A stretch of DNA of 64,000 nucleotides, taken from contig CAVTLA010000002.1 of assembly GCA_963735465.1 (NCBI GenBank), forward strand, positions 248,001 through 312,000, written 5' to 3'. Under the pieces are notes generated by a model that was not told where the DNA came from, ran no database searches, and saw only the letters and a list, made by a program, of their open reading frames with translations. The translations under genes and the position numbers were made by a program. Within the stretch, counting starts at the first letter, position 1. Each line of letters starts with the position of its first letter. This document shows positions 44,412-53,934 of this stretch, one piece after another. Origin of the DNA: DASZHJ01 sp963735465. GTDB lineage: Bacteria; Pseudomonadota; Alphaproteobacteria; ATCC43930; CGMCC-115725.

Positions 44412-46042
44412 CGGCCGGGCGGTCCTACGACTACATCATCGTCGGCGCGGGATCGGCGGGTTGCGTGCTGGCGAACCGCCTCTCCGCGGAGGCCGATGTG
44501 AGCGTGCTGGTGCTGGAAGCGGGCCCCCGGGATCGCGGCTGGAAGATCCACATGCCGGCGGCCCTCACCTACAACCTCTGCGACGACAGATACAACTGGG
44601 CCTACGAGACCGAGCCGCAGCCGCACATGGACGGGCGGCGGATGTACTGGCCGCGCGGCCGCGTGCTGGGGGGCTCGTCGTCCCTGAACGCGATGGTCTA
44701 TGTGCGCGGCCACGCTCTCGACTACGACCGCTGGGCGGGGAACGGTCTACCCCAGTGGTCCTATGCCCATGTGCTGCCCTACTTCAAGCGCGCGGAGACC
44801 TGCGAGCGCGGCGGCGACGCCTATCGCGGCACCGACGGGCCCCTCAATGTTTCCCGCGGCGTCATGGGCAATCCGCTCTTCGCCGCCTTCATCGCGGCGG
44901 GACAACAGGCGGGATATCCCCTCACGCCCGACATGAACGGCTTCCAGCAGGAGGGCTTCGGCCCGATGGACATGACGATCCATCGCGGCCGGCGCTGGAG
45001 CGCGGCCACCGCCTATCTGCGGCCCGCGCTGGCGCGGCGCAATCTCGAGGTCGCGACGGAGGCCCTGGCGACGCGGGTGCTCCTCGAGAAGGATCGAGCA
45101 GTTGGCGTCGAGTTTCGCCAGCGCGGCCGGCTGCGGCGCGCACGGGCGCGGCGCGAGGTAATCCTTGCGGGCGGCGCCATCAACTCGCCGCAGCTCCTGC
45201 TGCTGTCCGGCATCGGTCCCGCCGACGAGATCCGCCGCCACGGCATCGCCGTCGCCCACGACCTGCCCGGCGTCGGCCGCAATCTGCAGGACCATCTCGA
45301 GCTCTATGTGCAATACGCCTGCACGCAGCCGATCACCCTCTATCTCACGGAGCAGTGGCCGCATCGCGTGCGCATCGGCCTCGAGTGGTTTCTGTTCAAG
45401 ACCGGTCTCGGCGCCTCGGCGCATCTGGAGGCCGGCGCCTTCATCCGGCGCGATGCCGCCGTTCCGCATCCCGACCTGCAATATCATTTCCTGCCGTCCC
45501 TGGTGAACGACCACGGCCGCAAGCCGATCGGCCGGCATGGCTTCCAGGCCCATGTGGGTCCGATGCGGGCGACGAGCCGGGGTTATCTGCGCCTGCGCTC
45601 CGCCGATCCCGCCGCGCATCCGGAGATCCAGCCCTTCTATCTCGCGACCGAGCAGGACCGGCGGGAGATGCGGGACGCGGTAAAGCTCACCCGCGAGATC
45701 TTCGCGCAAGCGGCCTTCGATCCCTATCGCGGCGAGGAGATCCAGCCCGGCGCGGCCATCCGCAGCGACGCCGACATCGATGCTTTCGTGCGCGCCAGAT
45801 CCGACAGCGCGTACCATCCCTGCGGCACCTGCAAGATGGGTCTCGACCAGACGGCGGTGGTGGATGGCGAGTTGCGCGTGCGCGGCATCGAAGGCTTGCG
45901 CGTCGTCGATGCCTCGATCATGCCGAGCGTCGTCAGCGGCAATCTCAACGCCCCTACCATCATGATCGCGGAGAAGGCGGCCGACATGATCCTGGGCATT
46001 GCGCCGCTCGATCCCCTCGATGTTCCTGTTTACGCCGGCTGA
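44405..46042 (+). CDS. GMC family oxidoreductase (choline dehydrogenase-like)
   Basis: FAD-dependent alcohol dehydrogenase of 545 residues. N-terminal dinucleotide fold DYIIVGAGSAGCVLANRLSA, GMC signature 1 GRVLGGSSSLNAMVYVRGH and signature 2 GGAINSPQLLLLSGIGP, with the catalytic His in SAYHPCGTCKMG and the terminal VVSGNLNAPTIMIAEKAADMI. It most resembles BetA/alkJ-type enzymes; substrate uncertain. The GTG at 44405 (or 44408) overlaps the end of the phosphatase gene. It ends three bases before the convergent ABC ATPase gene. Confidence 0.92.
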   Translation: MVTAGRSYDYIIVGAGSAGCVLANRLSAEADVSVLVLEAGPRDRGWKIHMPAALTYNLCDDRYNWAYETEPQPHMDGRRMYWPRGRVLGGSSSLNAMVYVRGHALDYDRWAGNGLPQWSYAHVLPYFKRAETCERGGDAYRGTDGPLNVSRGVMGNPLFAAFIAAGQQAGYPLTPDMNGFQQEGFGPMDMTIHRGRRWSAATAYLRPALARRNLEVATEALATRVLLEKDRAVGVEFRQRGRLRRARARREVILAGGAINSPQLLLLSGIGPADEIRRHGIAVAHDLPGVGRNLQDHLELYVQYACTQPITLYLTEQWPHRVRIGLEWFLFKTGLGASAHLEAGAFIRRDAAVPHPDLQYHFLPSLVNDHGRKPIGRHGFQAHVGPMRATSRGYLRLRSADPAAHPEIQPFYLATEQDRREMRDAVKLTREIFAQAAFDPYRGEEIQPGAAIRSDADIDAFVRARSDSAYHPCGTCKMGLDQTAVVDGELRVRGIEGLRVVDASIMPSVVSGNLNAPTIMIAEKAADMILGIAPLDPLDVPVYAG

Positions 46043-46045
46043 CGC

Positions 46046-47116
46046 TCAGCCGGCCTCGCCGCTCTCCAGCACCAGCACGTCCTCGCGGGTGAAGCCGATG
46101 GTGACGGATTTTCCCCGGGTCGGCGGCGGCACGTTGGGGTTGTTGAAGGTGTCGAAGGAGATCGCGCTCTCCCTGAGCCGGACGCGGATGCGCACGATGG
46201 CGCCGAGGAAGCTCACCTCCTCGACGGTGCCTTTGAGCCGGTTGTGCTCGCCAGCATCGCCGAGCGAGACCGCCTCCGGCCTGAGCGCCACCGAGCGCGT
46301 CTCGCCGCGCTGGGCGCCGGCGATGGCGCCGGCAGCCACGATCTCCTGATCGTCGATGGCGAGCCGTCCCGACGCGGCGTCCACCACCCGGCCCGCCAGG
46401 ATGTTCAGCGTGCCGACGAAGGAGGCGACGAAGCGGGTGCGCGGAGAATTGTAGATCTCGAAGGGCGTGCCGATCTGCTCGACCCGACCCTCGTTCATCA
46501 CGACGATCCGGTCGGACATCGACAGCGCCTCTTCCTGGTCGTGGGTCACGTAGATCGTGGTGATGCCGAGATCGCGTTGCACCGTGCGGATCTCCTCGCG
46601 GAGCGACACGCGGATCTTGGCGTCGAGGGCGGAGAGCGGCTCGTCCAGCAGCAGCACCTGGGGCTTGATGGCGAGCGCACGGGCCAGCGCCACCCGCTGC
46701 TGCTGCCCGCCGGAGAGCTGATAGGGATAGCGGCCGCCGAGATCGGGCAGCTTGATGAGCCGCAGCATCTCGGTGACGCGGGGCGCGATCTCCGCCGCCG
46801 GGCGCCGCGCCACCTTGAGGCCGAAGGCGACGTTCTCCGCCACGGTCATGTTGGGAAAGAGGGCATAGGACTGGAAGACCATGCCGACCTTGCGCTGGTT
46901 CGGGCGCAGGTAGGTGACGTCGCGGCCGTCGATGCGGATGCTGCCGGAGGTGGGGGTCTCGAAGCCCGCGATCATCCGGAGCGTGGTGGTCTTGCCGCAG
47001 CCGCTGGGTCCGAGGAACGAGACGAACTCGCCGCGCGCCACCGCCAGCTCGAAATGCTGTACCGCGTTCTGCGCGCCGAAGCTCTTGCGGAGGTTCTCGA
47101 TGTCGAGGAATGCCAT
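46046..47116 (-). CDS. ABC transporter ATP-binding protein (PotA/FbpC type)
   Basis: ATPase of 356 residues, last gene of the third ABC operon. Walker A GPSGCGKTT, Q-loop FQSYALFPNMTVAENVAFGL, signature LSGGQQQRVALARAL, Walker B LLLDEPLSALD, switch YVTHDQEEAL, and a TOBE domain with ALRPEAVSLGDAGEHNRLKG. It starts four bases after the stop of the frameshifted permease, so the operon order is binding protein, permease, permease, ATPase. Confidence 0.93.
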   Translation of the reverse strand: MAFLDIENLRKSFGAQNAVQHFELAVARGEFVSFLGPSGCGKTTTLRMIAGFETPTSGSIRIDGRDVTYLRPNQRKVGMVFQSYALFPNMTVAENVAFGLKVARRPAAEIAPRVTEMLRLIKLPDLGGRYPYQLSGGQQQRVALARALAIKPQVLLLDEPLSALDAKIRVSLREEIRTVQRDLGITTIYVTHDQEEALSMSDRIVVMNEGRVEQIGTPFEIYNSPRTRFVASFVGTLNILAGRVVDAASGRLAIDDQEIVAAGAIAGAQRGETRSVALRPEAVSLGDAGEHNRLKGTVEEVSFLGAIVRIRVRLRESAISFDTFNNPNVPPPTRGKSVTIGFTREDVLVLESGEAG

Positions 47117-47120
47117 GGTT

Positions 47121-47899
47121 CTACCGCGTGTCGCCGGCCCGGCGGCCGAACAGCTGCATCAGCCCCATGCAGGCCCAGGTCACGATGAAGGCGATGATGG
47201 CCAGCGCCGAGGGCTCGTAAGCCCGGTTCGCGCCCATGAGCTGCAGGTAGGGGCCAAAGGCGGGACGGTCCAGCAGGCTCGCCATGGTGAACTCGCCGAT
47301 GACGATGGCAAAGGTGAGGAAAGCCCCGCTCAGTATCGCGACGCGGACATTGGGAAAGATCACCTTGAGGAGAATCGTCGGCCAGCGCGCACCCAGGCTT
47401 TCGGCCGCTTCCGTCAATGTCCGGACATCGATCGACCGGAGGCCGGTATCGACGGCGCGGTACATATAGGGAGCGCCAGCGTCACGTAGCCGAAGGTCAG
47501 CAGCAGATTGGTGGCAGTCTCGTTCGCGGTCATCGGCAGCAGCGATGAGCTGTTGTAGATGCGCAGATATCCGAACACCAGGACGATGGCGGGGATCACC
47601 AACGGCATCAGGGTGATGAACTCGACAAGGGGCCGGAGCCGCGGCAGGCGCAGCTGGATCCAGTAGGCGGTGGGCACCACCAGCAGCACGCCCACGACGA
47701 TGGTGGCGAGCGCCAGGACCGTCGAATAGAGGAAGGTCGCCTGGAACTGCGGATCCGCCAGCACGATCCGGTAGGCATCGAAGCTGTACTCGCCCCGGCG
47801 CAGGCGGAGCGAGAACTCGAAAGTGCAGATCAGCGGCACCAGGAAGTAGAGCGTGCCGATGCCGATGGCGAGCCAGGATCCGAGCCGCGAGCGCTTCAT
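47121..47899 (-). pseudogene. ABC transporter permease (PotC type), one frameshift
   Basis: Six-helix permease broken by a single missing base near 47468: the first 144 codons (MKRSRLGSWLAIGIGTLYFLVPL... to LALP) are in one frame and MYRAVDTGLRSIDVRTLTEAAESLGARWPTILLKVIFP in another. Restoring one base gives 259 residues and places the EAA loop correctly. The start overlaps the stop of the first permease by four bases. This is the only deletion among the fifteen frameshifts of the window; if real, the importer would be inactive. Confidence 0.85.
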
Positions 47900-48807
47900 C
47901 GGAGCCACCGCTCGCTGCGGCTGCGCAGCCAGATATAGGCGGCGTTGGACACTCCCGTTATCGCGATCATCCCCAGCGCCAGGGCGTATCCCAGATTCTG
48001 ATCGTGCAGCACGTCGCCGCGGATCTGGGCGTAGAGCTGGATGGTGATGATGTTGAGGGAGCTGCCGGTGAGGCCGTAGGCGGTGGCGATGGCGCCGAAG
48101 GCGTTGGCGAAGAGCAGCAGCGTGGTGCCGAGAAGGCTCGGCCACAGCACCGGCAGCGCCACGTAGCGCCAATACTGCCAGCCGCTCGCCCCCAGGATCG
48201 CCGACGCCTCGCGCCATTCCCGCTTCAGCCCGTCGAGAGCCGGCGTCAGGATCAGCACCATGAGCGGGATCTGGAAGTAGAGATATGTGAGCGCCAGGCC
48301 CCAGAAGCTCAGCAGGTTGAAACCGGTGCTGTAGATGTTGAAATCGAAATACCGGACGAGGAGCGCGGTCACCAGGCCGGTGCGCCCCAGCGTCGCGAGG
48401 AAGGCGAAGGCCAGCGGCAGGCCCGCGAAGTTCGAGGCGACGCCGCAGAAGGTGATGAGCGTCGGCCGGATCCAGCGCGGCAGCCCGCCGATCACGCCGG
48501 CATAGGCGAGGAAGAATCCGATGACGGCGCCGCCGATGGCGGAAGCGGCGCTGACTTCGATGCTGATCCAGTAGGCGCTGCGGATCGAGGGCTGAAAGAG
48601 CTTGCCGATGTTGGCGAAGGTGAAATGGCCCTCGGCGTCCTGAAAGCCGCCGACAACGAGGAAGCCGGTAGGCAGGAGCAGGAACAGCAGCGCGAAGAGA
48701 AAGAACGGCGTCACGCCGATCCACGCCCAGGAAAACTTGTCGAGGCGCGGCCGCCCGACGGGAGGGCGGCCGGCCACGACGTCAGTGGACTGGGACATCG
48801 CTGGCAT
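47896..48807 (-). CDS. ABC transporter permease (PotB type)
   Basis: Six-helix permease of 303 residues. Helix 1 (FFLFALLFLLLPTGFLVVGGF), EAA loop REASAILGASGWQYWRYVALPVLWPSLLG. It follows the binding protein gene after 33 bases. An internal ATG three codons in (MSQSTD) is an alternative start. Couples to the second permease through an ATGA overlap. Confidence 0.92.
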   Translation of the reverse strand: MPAMSQSTDVVAGRPPVGRPRLDKFSWAWIGVTPFFLFALLFLLLPTGFLVVGGFQDAEGHFTFANIGKLFQPSIRSAYWISIEVSAASAIGGAVIGFFLAYAGVIGGLPRWIRPTLITFCGVASNFAGLPLAFAFLATLGRTGLVTALLVRYFDFNIYSTGFNLLSFWGLALTYLYFQIPLMVLILTPALDGLKREWREASAILGASGWQYWRYVALPVLWPSLLGTTLLLFANAFGAIATAYGLTGSSLNIITIQLYAQIRGDVLHDQNLGYALALGMIAITGVSNAAYIWLRSRSERWLR

Positions 48808-48840
48808 ACTTGGCGAGCTGCCGTCTCGCCGTGGCGGCCT

Positions 48841-49938
48841 CTACTTCACGTTCGCGCCGACCACGGCGTCCCATTGCGTGGTGATGACGCCTTTCGACTG
48901 CCCCTGCTGCTCGAGGGTGGGAAACACCGCCTGGGCGTAGGCCGCGGGCGACGGCAGCTTCGCCAGCACGTCCGCCGGCACCTTCTTGCTGCCGACGAGG
49001 TCCTGGAACCGGATCGGGTGGCAGTAGCCTTTGAGCCAGCCGAGCTGCCCCTCGTCGGAATAGAGGTATTCCATCCAGAGCTTCGCGGCGTTGGGATGCG
49101 GCGCGAAGGCGCTGATGGCCTGGACGTAGACGCCGGCGACGACGCCGGTCTTGGGCACGACCACCTCGACCTTGGGATTACCCTTGAGGGTGTCGCGGTC
49201 GGCCAGCGCATTGTAGTCCCAGCGCACGATGATCGGCGTGGCGCCCTGTGCCAGCGGCGCCGCCTTGCCGATCACAGGCACGAAATTGCCGTTCTTGTTG
49301 AGCTCGGCAAAGAACTTGAGCCCGGCGTCGCCGGCCTTCGCCACGTCGCCCTTGCCGGCGGAGAGGCCGGCCGCAAACACGCCCTGGATCGCCTGGTTGG
49401 CGACGCGGGGATCGCCGGCAAGCGCCACCATGTTCTTGTAGTCGGCCGCCAACAGATCGGGCCAGTCGGCGGGAACCTTCTTGACGATATCCGCATTCAC
49501 TTCGAAGGACAGCACGCCGTAATAGTCGCCGTACCAGTAGCCGTCCGCATCCTTCTGGCTGTCGGGGATGGTGCTCCAGGTCGCGACCTTATAGGGCTGC
49601 AGCAGCTCCTCCTTCTTCGCCGACGGGCCGAAGGAGAGACCGACATCGATCACGTCGGGCGCCTGCGGACCCTTGTTGCCCTTGTTCGCCTTGATCGCCT
49701 CTACCTCGTCGCCGGAGCCCGCATCGGGATTGAGCTCGTTGACCTTGAGTCCATATTTCTTCTTGAAGTCATCGATCAGCGTGCCATAGCCGCACCAGTC
49801 GTGCGGCAGCGCGATCACCGTGAGCTGGCCCTCGCCCTTCGCGGCGGCGACCAGCGCGTCCATCGACTGACCGACCGCGAGTCCGCCGGACGCCAGAATC
49901 GTCGCGATCGAGATCGGCATCATCCATGCTGATTTCAT
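48841..49938 (-). CDS. ABC transporter substrate-binding protein (family 1)
   Basis: Periplasmic binding protein of 365 residues from the ATG at 49938 (GGGGGCGG before it). A short signal peptide MKSAWMMPISIATILASGG ends near VGQS. The mature part has LTVIALPHDWCGYGTLIDDFKKKYGLKVNELNPDAGSGDEVEAI, WPDLLAADYKNMVALAGDPRVANQAIQGVFAAGL and SAFAPHPNAAKLWMEYLYSDEGQ. The DWCGYG and YGLKVNELNPDAGS elements are typical of the ABC-type putative Fe(III)/spermidine group; ligand unknown. First gene of the minus-strand operon. Confidence 0.9.
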   Translation of the reverse strand: MKSAWMMPISIATILASGGLAVGQSMDALVAAAKGEGQLTVIALPHDWCGYGTLIDDFKKKYGLKVNELNPDAGSGDEVEAIKANKGNKGPQAPDVIDVGLSFGPSAKKEELLQPYKVATWSTIPDSQKDADGYWYGDYYGVLSFEVNADIVKKVPADWPDLLAADYKNMVALAGDPRVANQAIQGVFAAGLSAGKGDVAKAGDAGLKFFAELNKNGNFVPVIGKAAPLAQGATPIIVRWDYNALADRDTLKGNPKVEVVVPKTGVVAGVYVQAISAFAPHPNAAKLWMEYLYSDEGQLGWLKGYCHPIRFQDLVGSKKVPADVLAKLPSPAAYAQAVFPTLEQQGQSKGVITTQWDAVVGANVK

Positions 49939-50010
49939 CACCCGCCCCCTGTTATTACGAGTTGATTACAAAATGCGATCTTCGCTGCATTCTATGACAC
50001 GAGGGCACTG

Positions 50011-50028
50011 TGTTTTGCGGTCAAAACA
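50011..50028. promoter_or_regulatory. Perfect inverted repeat before the M24 gene
   Basis: TGTTTTG CGGT CAAAACA, perfect 7-bp arms with a four-base spacer, located 111 bases before the DddP-like gene start and 73 bases before the divergent binding protein gene. A likely operator for a regulator not identified here. The surrounding region (49942-50138) is the shared promoter region. Confidence 0.5.
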
Positions 50029-50138
50029 TTGTCAAGGCGACCGCGCCGGGATCGACGGGCGCCGAACGCGCTCATCCATGCTACGCTCACGATCCGATGA
50101 GGCCGTGGCGCCACGATAGAGAGGGAGCGGGCATACTC

Positions 50139-51383
50139 ATGACGGCAACCGGACAGGAAATCCGCGTCACTCCCCTCGCCCTCGATGTCGCCGCACGCAT
50201 CGCCGCCATCGATCAAAAGAAACTCCGGGCCTATCGCCTGGAGCGGCTGCGCGCGCAGCTGCGCCGGCGCGACTACATGGGCTGCCTGCTGACCGACCCC
50301 CTGAACATCACCTACGCCACCGGGACCCACAACATGCAGGTCTGGAGCCTGCATTCGCCGGGCCGCTGGGCCTTCGTGCCGACCGAGGGGCCGGTGGTGC
50401 TCTACGAGTTTACCGGCGTGATGCACAACAATGTGGGCATCGAGACCGTCGCCGAAATGCGGCCGACGACGCCCTGGTTTCATTTCCTCGCCGGGCCCCG
50501 CTGCGAGGAGAAGGCCGGGGTCTGGGCAGCAGAGATGGCGGGCATGGTGGCACAGCACGGCGGCAGGAACCGCCGCCTGGCGGTCGACCGCTGCGAGCCC
50601 ATGGGGGCCGTCAAGCTGGCGGCGCTCGGCGTCGAGCTCTTCGACGCCCAGGAGGCGATCGAGCTGGCGCGGCTCATCAAGTCGCCGGAGGAGATCGCGG
50701 CGATGCGCCTTTCCATGGAGGTCTGCGACGTTGCTATATCGGGCATGCGCTCGGCGATCCGGCCGGGCATCACCGAGAACCAGCTCTGGGCGGTGCTGCA
50801 CGAGATCAACATCGCCCACGACGGCGAATGGATCGAATCCCGCCAGCTCGCGTCCGGCGAGCGCACCAATCCCTGGTTCAAGGAATGCGGCAACCGCGTG
50901 ATCGAGGCCGGCGACCTCGTCGCCTTCGACACCGACATGGTGGGCCCGATGGGCTACCTCGCCGACATTTCACGCAGCTGGGTCTGCCCGGGAAAGCCGC
51001 CCAGCAGCGAGCAGAAACGCCTCTATGGTTTGGCCCAGGAGCAGGTGCTGCACAACATGGCGCTGCTGCGCCCGGGCCTGGGCTTCCGGGAATTCGCGGA
51101 GATATGCTGGCCGGTGCCCGAGGCCTTCATCCCGCACCGCTACATGATGATGGTGCATGGCGCCGGGATGGTCGACGAATACCCCAGCGTTGCCTTCACC
51201 CGCGACTTCAAGGAGTGGGGCTACGACGGGGAGTTCCAGGAGAACATGGTGGTCTGCGTCGAGAGCTTCATGGGCGAGGTCGGCGGCAAGGAAGGCGTGA
51301 AGCTGGAGCAGCAGGTGCTGATCACCGAGCGCGGCGCGGTGCCGCTCTCGAAGACTCCCTTCGAGGACGCGATCGCCGTCTGA
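50139..51383 (+). CDS. M24-fold protein, DMSP lyase DddP-like
   Basis: Creatinase/aminopeptidase-fold metalloenzyme of 414 residues. The N-terminal half (creatinase domain) has RRDYMGCLLTDPLNITYATGTHNMQVWSLHSP; the catalytic half has FDTDMVGPMGYLADISRSW, MMMVHGAGMVDEYP, CVESFMGE and KLEQQVLITE. Metal ligands are Asp264, Asp266, Asp276, His340, Glu375, Glu390, and Tyr335 and Asp346 flank them. From memory, every one of these matches a key residue of the DMSP lyase DddP with a constant offset of 31, and the whole sequence resembles DddP. DddP splits dimethylsulfoniopropionate to DMS and acrylate. A Xaa-Pro dipeptidase or other M24 activity remains possible. GGAG about eleven bases before the ATG. 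Confidence 0.82.
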   Translation: MTATGQEIRVTPLALDVAARIAAIDQKKLRAYRLERLRAQLRRRDYMGCLLTDPLNITYATGTHNMQVWSLHSPGRWAFVPTEGPVVLYEFTGVMHNNVGIETVAEMRPTTPWFHFLAGPRCEEKAGVWAAEMAGMVAQHGGRNRRLAVDRCEPMGAVKLAALGVELFDAQEAIELARLIKSPEEIAAMRLSMEVCDVAISGMRSAIRPGITENQLWAVLHEINIAHDGEWIESRQLASGERTNPWFKECGNRVIEAGDLVAFDTDMVGPMGYLADISRSWVCPGKPPSSEQKRLYGLAQEQVLHNMALLRPGLGFREFAEICWPVPEAFIPHRYMMMVHGAGMVDEYPSVAFTRDFKEWGYDGEFQENMVVCVESFMGEVGGKEGVKLEQQVLITERGAVPLSKTPFEDAIAV

Positions 51384-51476
51384 GCGCCGGCGACGGAACG
51401 GCTTTGCTCCCGTTCCGTTGCCGAATATGATCGGTCGGCCACGACCTCCCTCATCTCAATCTCACCTCGGCACCGC

Positions 51477-52592
51477 ATGACCCGCACCGTACCGACGACG
51501 ATGCCTGCCCGCCTGCCGGCACAGGCCAGCGAATCCTGGTTCCGCTTCCGCGTCGACCAGCGCTGGCTCGACCGGCGGCGCGAGCCCGTCATCGATCCCA
51601 AGCTGCCGATCGTCGACCCCCACCATCATCTCTGGGATCAGGCGGAAAATCGCTACCTGGTTCCGGAGCTGCTGAGCGACCTCAGCGCCGGCCACAACGT
51701 CCGCGCGACCGTCTTCGTCGAGGCGGGATCGATGTACCGCATCGACGGACCGCCGGAGCTCCGTCCGGCTGGCGAGACCGAGTTCGTGAACGGGGTCGCC
51801 GCCATGTTCGCCAGCGGCATCTACGGTCCCCTGCGCGCCTGCGCCGGCATCGTCGGTTTCGCCGATCTCACCCGGGGTGCCGGTGTCGCCGACCTCTTGG
51901 AGGCCCATATCGCCGCCGGCGGCGGACGGTTCCGAGGGGTCCGCAATCCCGCGGTCTGGCACCGCGACAAGCTTCTGCGCAGTCCACGCACGGATCCGCC
52001 GCCGGGCATGCTGGGGGATCGCCGCTTCCGCGCCGGCTTCGCGCGCCTGGCACCGCTGAATCTCACCTTCGAGGCCTGGCTCTATCACACGCAGATCGGC
52101 GAGCTCGTGGATCTCGCACAAGCCTTTCCGGACACGACGATCATCCTCAACCACGTCGGCGGTGCCGTCGGCATCGGCCCGTTCGCCGGGCGCCGGGCGG
52201 AAGTCTTCGCGCAGTGGAGCGAGAGCATCCGGGACCTCGCCCGCTGCCCGAACGTCTTCGTGAAGCTGGGCGGGCTCGGCATGAGAATAGTCGGCCTCGG
52301 GTTTCACGGCGCCAAGATGCCGCCTTCCTCGGCGGAGCTGGCCCGGGCCTGGAAGCCTTACATCGAGACCTGCATCGACGCCTTCGGCGTCGAGCGCTGC
52401 ATGTTCGAGAGCAACTTTCCCGTCGACAAGGAGATCTGCGGCTATCGCGTGATCTGGAACGCCTTCAAGCGAGTGGCCGCAGGCTATTCCGCCGCCGAGA
52501 AAACGGCGCTGTTCAGCCGCACCGCGACGACCGTCTATCGCCTCGACTATCCCGGCGCGGCGCGCGGCGCCAAACGCCGAACCCGCCCCTAG
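51477..52592 (+). CDS. Amidohydrolase 2 family metal-dependent hydrolase
   Basis: TIM-barrel hydrolase (PF04909 type) of 371 residues. The metal site starts with DPHHHLWDQ near residue 42; further marks are GVRNPAVWH, TIILNHVGG, and FESNFPVDKEICGYRVIWNAFKR at the C-terminus. Family members hydrolyse lactones or decarboxylate aromatic acids (2-pyrone-4,6-dicarboxylate hydrolase, L-fuconolactonase). A 93-base gap follows the DddP-like gene on the same strand, so the two may be cotranscribed. The end overlaps the convergent hydroxyacid dehydrogenase by four bases. The start could also be the ATG at residue 9. Confidence 0.88.
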   Translation: MTRTVPTTMPARLPAQASESWFRFRVDQRWLDRRREPVIDPKLPIVDPHHHLWDQAENRYLVPELLSDLSAGHNVRATVFVEAGSMYRIDGPPELRPAGETEFVNGVAAMFASGIYGPLRACAGIVGFADLTRGAGVADLLEAHIAAGGGRFRGVRNPAVWHRDKLLRSPRTDPPPGMLGDRRFRAGFARLAPLNLTFEAWLYHTQIGELVDLAQAFPDTTIILNHVGGAVGIGPFAGRRAEVFAQWSESIRDLARCPNVFVKLGGLGMRIVGLGFHGAKMPPSSAELARAWKPYIETCIDAFGVERCMFESNFPVDKEICGYRVIWNAFKRVAAGYSAAEKTALFSRTATTVYRLDYPGAARGAKRRTRP

Positions 52593-53854
52593 CGGTCGCC
52601 CGCGGCCAGCCGCAGCAGGAATTCCGGCCCGAGCTCGTCCAGTTTCTCGACGCCGAGAAGCGCCATGTCGCGGTCGATCTCCTCCGACAGCAGCTTGATC
52701 GCGTGGGCGACGCCGGCCTCGCCGCCGACCGCGGCGGAGTAGAGGAATGGCCGGCCGAGGAAGACGAAATCGGCGCCGAGCGACAGCGCCTTCAGCACGT
52801 CGGTGCCGCGCCGGACGCCGCTGTCCAGCATCACGGTCATGCCGCCGGCAGCGGCCGCGATCTCCGGCAGCACGCGAAGCGGTGATGTCGCGCCGTCGAG
52901 CTGCCGGCCGCCGTGGTTGGAGACGATGACGCCGTCGGCGCCGCTCTCCCGCGCGAGGTGCGCGTCCTCCTTGGAGAGCAGGCCCTTCACCACCAGCTTG
53001 CCCTTCCAGCGCCGGCGGATGAGCTGCAGATGCTCCCAGGTGAGCCCGTCGCGGTTGCCGAGAGCACGGACGAGATGACGCGACAGGAACGGCGGTCCGC
53101 GCACCGCGTCCATGTTCTCCAGATGCGGCATGCCGTGGCGCAGCAGTGTCCGAAGCGCGGTGCCGATGAGCCAGGACGGGTGGCTGACGCCCTGCCAGAA
53201 AAGGCGCGGACTGGGCTGCAGGGGAATGCTGAAGCCGTTGCGAACATTGTTCTCGCGATTGGACGGCACCGGCACGTCGGCGGTCAGCACGAGGGTCTCG
53301 AAGCCCGCCGCCGCCACGCGATCGACCAGCGGCTCGATCCGCTTAGGATCGCCGGGCAGATAGGCCTGGTACCAGCTCGTCGGACCGTTGCGCCGGATCT
53401 CCTCCAGGGGGATGAGCGAGGCCGCGCTCACGATCATGGGAATGTTGGCGGCGCCGGCGGCGGCGGCCAGCGCGCAGTCGCCGCGATAGGCGGCGATGGC
53501 GCTCGCCCCCATGGGCGCGATCCCGAACGGGACCGCGTAGCTGCGGCCGAAGAGGGTGGTGGACTTGCTGCGGCCGGTGACGTTCACCAGCACGCGCGGG
53601 ACGAAGCCGTATTCCGCGAAGACATTGCGGTTGTCGCGCACGGTGGCATCGGTCTCGACGCCGCCGGAAATGAAGCCGAAGAGCATCTGCGGCAGATGCC
53701 GGCGCGCCGCCCGCTCGAAATCACCAAGAGAAAGGATATGGCGCAGCCCGGCGGGAGCCTGGGACCGCTTCCGGGTTTCGCTGAGGATGGGCGCCCGCTG
53801 CTGCGCTCCCGCGGCGGATGTGGACGCATTCATATTCTGCTCGGTCGTCGACAT
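52589..53854 (-). CDS. FMN-dependent alpha-hydroxyacid dehydrogenase (LldD/glycolate oxidase family)
   Basis: Flavoenzyme of 421 residues that oxidises an L-2-hydroxyacid such as lactate, mandelate or glycolate to the oxoacid. FMN barrel features: FGIAPMGASAIAAYRGDCALAAAAGAANIPMIVSAASLIPLEEI, the catalytic-His signature SNHGGRQLDGA, DSGVRRGTDVLKALSLGADFVFLGRPFLYS and the C-terminal LLSEEIDRDMALLGVEKLDEL. The internal part around 175-235 is an FMN-family-specific loop. N-terminal residues before HILSLGDFERAARRHLP look flexible. A single gene, with an 80-base gap to the aldo/keto reductase upstream. Confidence 0.93.
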   Translation of the reverse strand: MSTTEQNMNASTSAAGAQQRAPILSETRKRSQAPAGLRHILSLGDFERAARRHLPQMLFGFISGGVETDATVRDNRNVFAEYGFVPRVLVNVTGRSKSTTLFGRSYAVPFGIAPMGASAIAAYRGDCALAAAAGAANIPMIVSAASLIPLEEIRRNGPTSWYQAYLPGDPKRIEPLVDRVAAAGFETLVLTADVPVPSNRENNVRNGFSIPLQPSPRLFWQGVSHPSWLIGTALRTLLRHGMPHLENMDAVRGPPFLSRHLVRALGNRDGLTWEHLQLIRRRWKGKLVVKGLLSKEDAHLARESGADGVIVSNHGGRQLDGATSPLRVLPEIAAAAGGMTVMLDSGVRRGTDVLKALSLGADFVFLGRPFLYSAAVGGEAGVAHAIKLLSEEIDRDMALLGVEKLDELGPEFLLRLAAGDR

Positions 53855-53934
53855 AGGCCTCCCTCACCCCCAAGCGGGGATTTCAGCTTTGCCCCGATGC
53901 TAGCACTTTTTTCGCGGCCATCGAGAGCCGAGGC

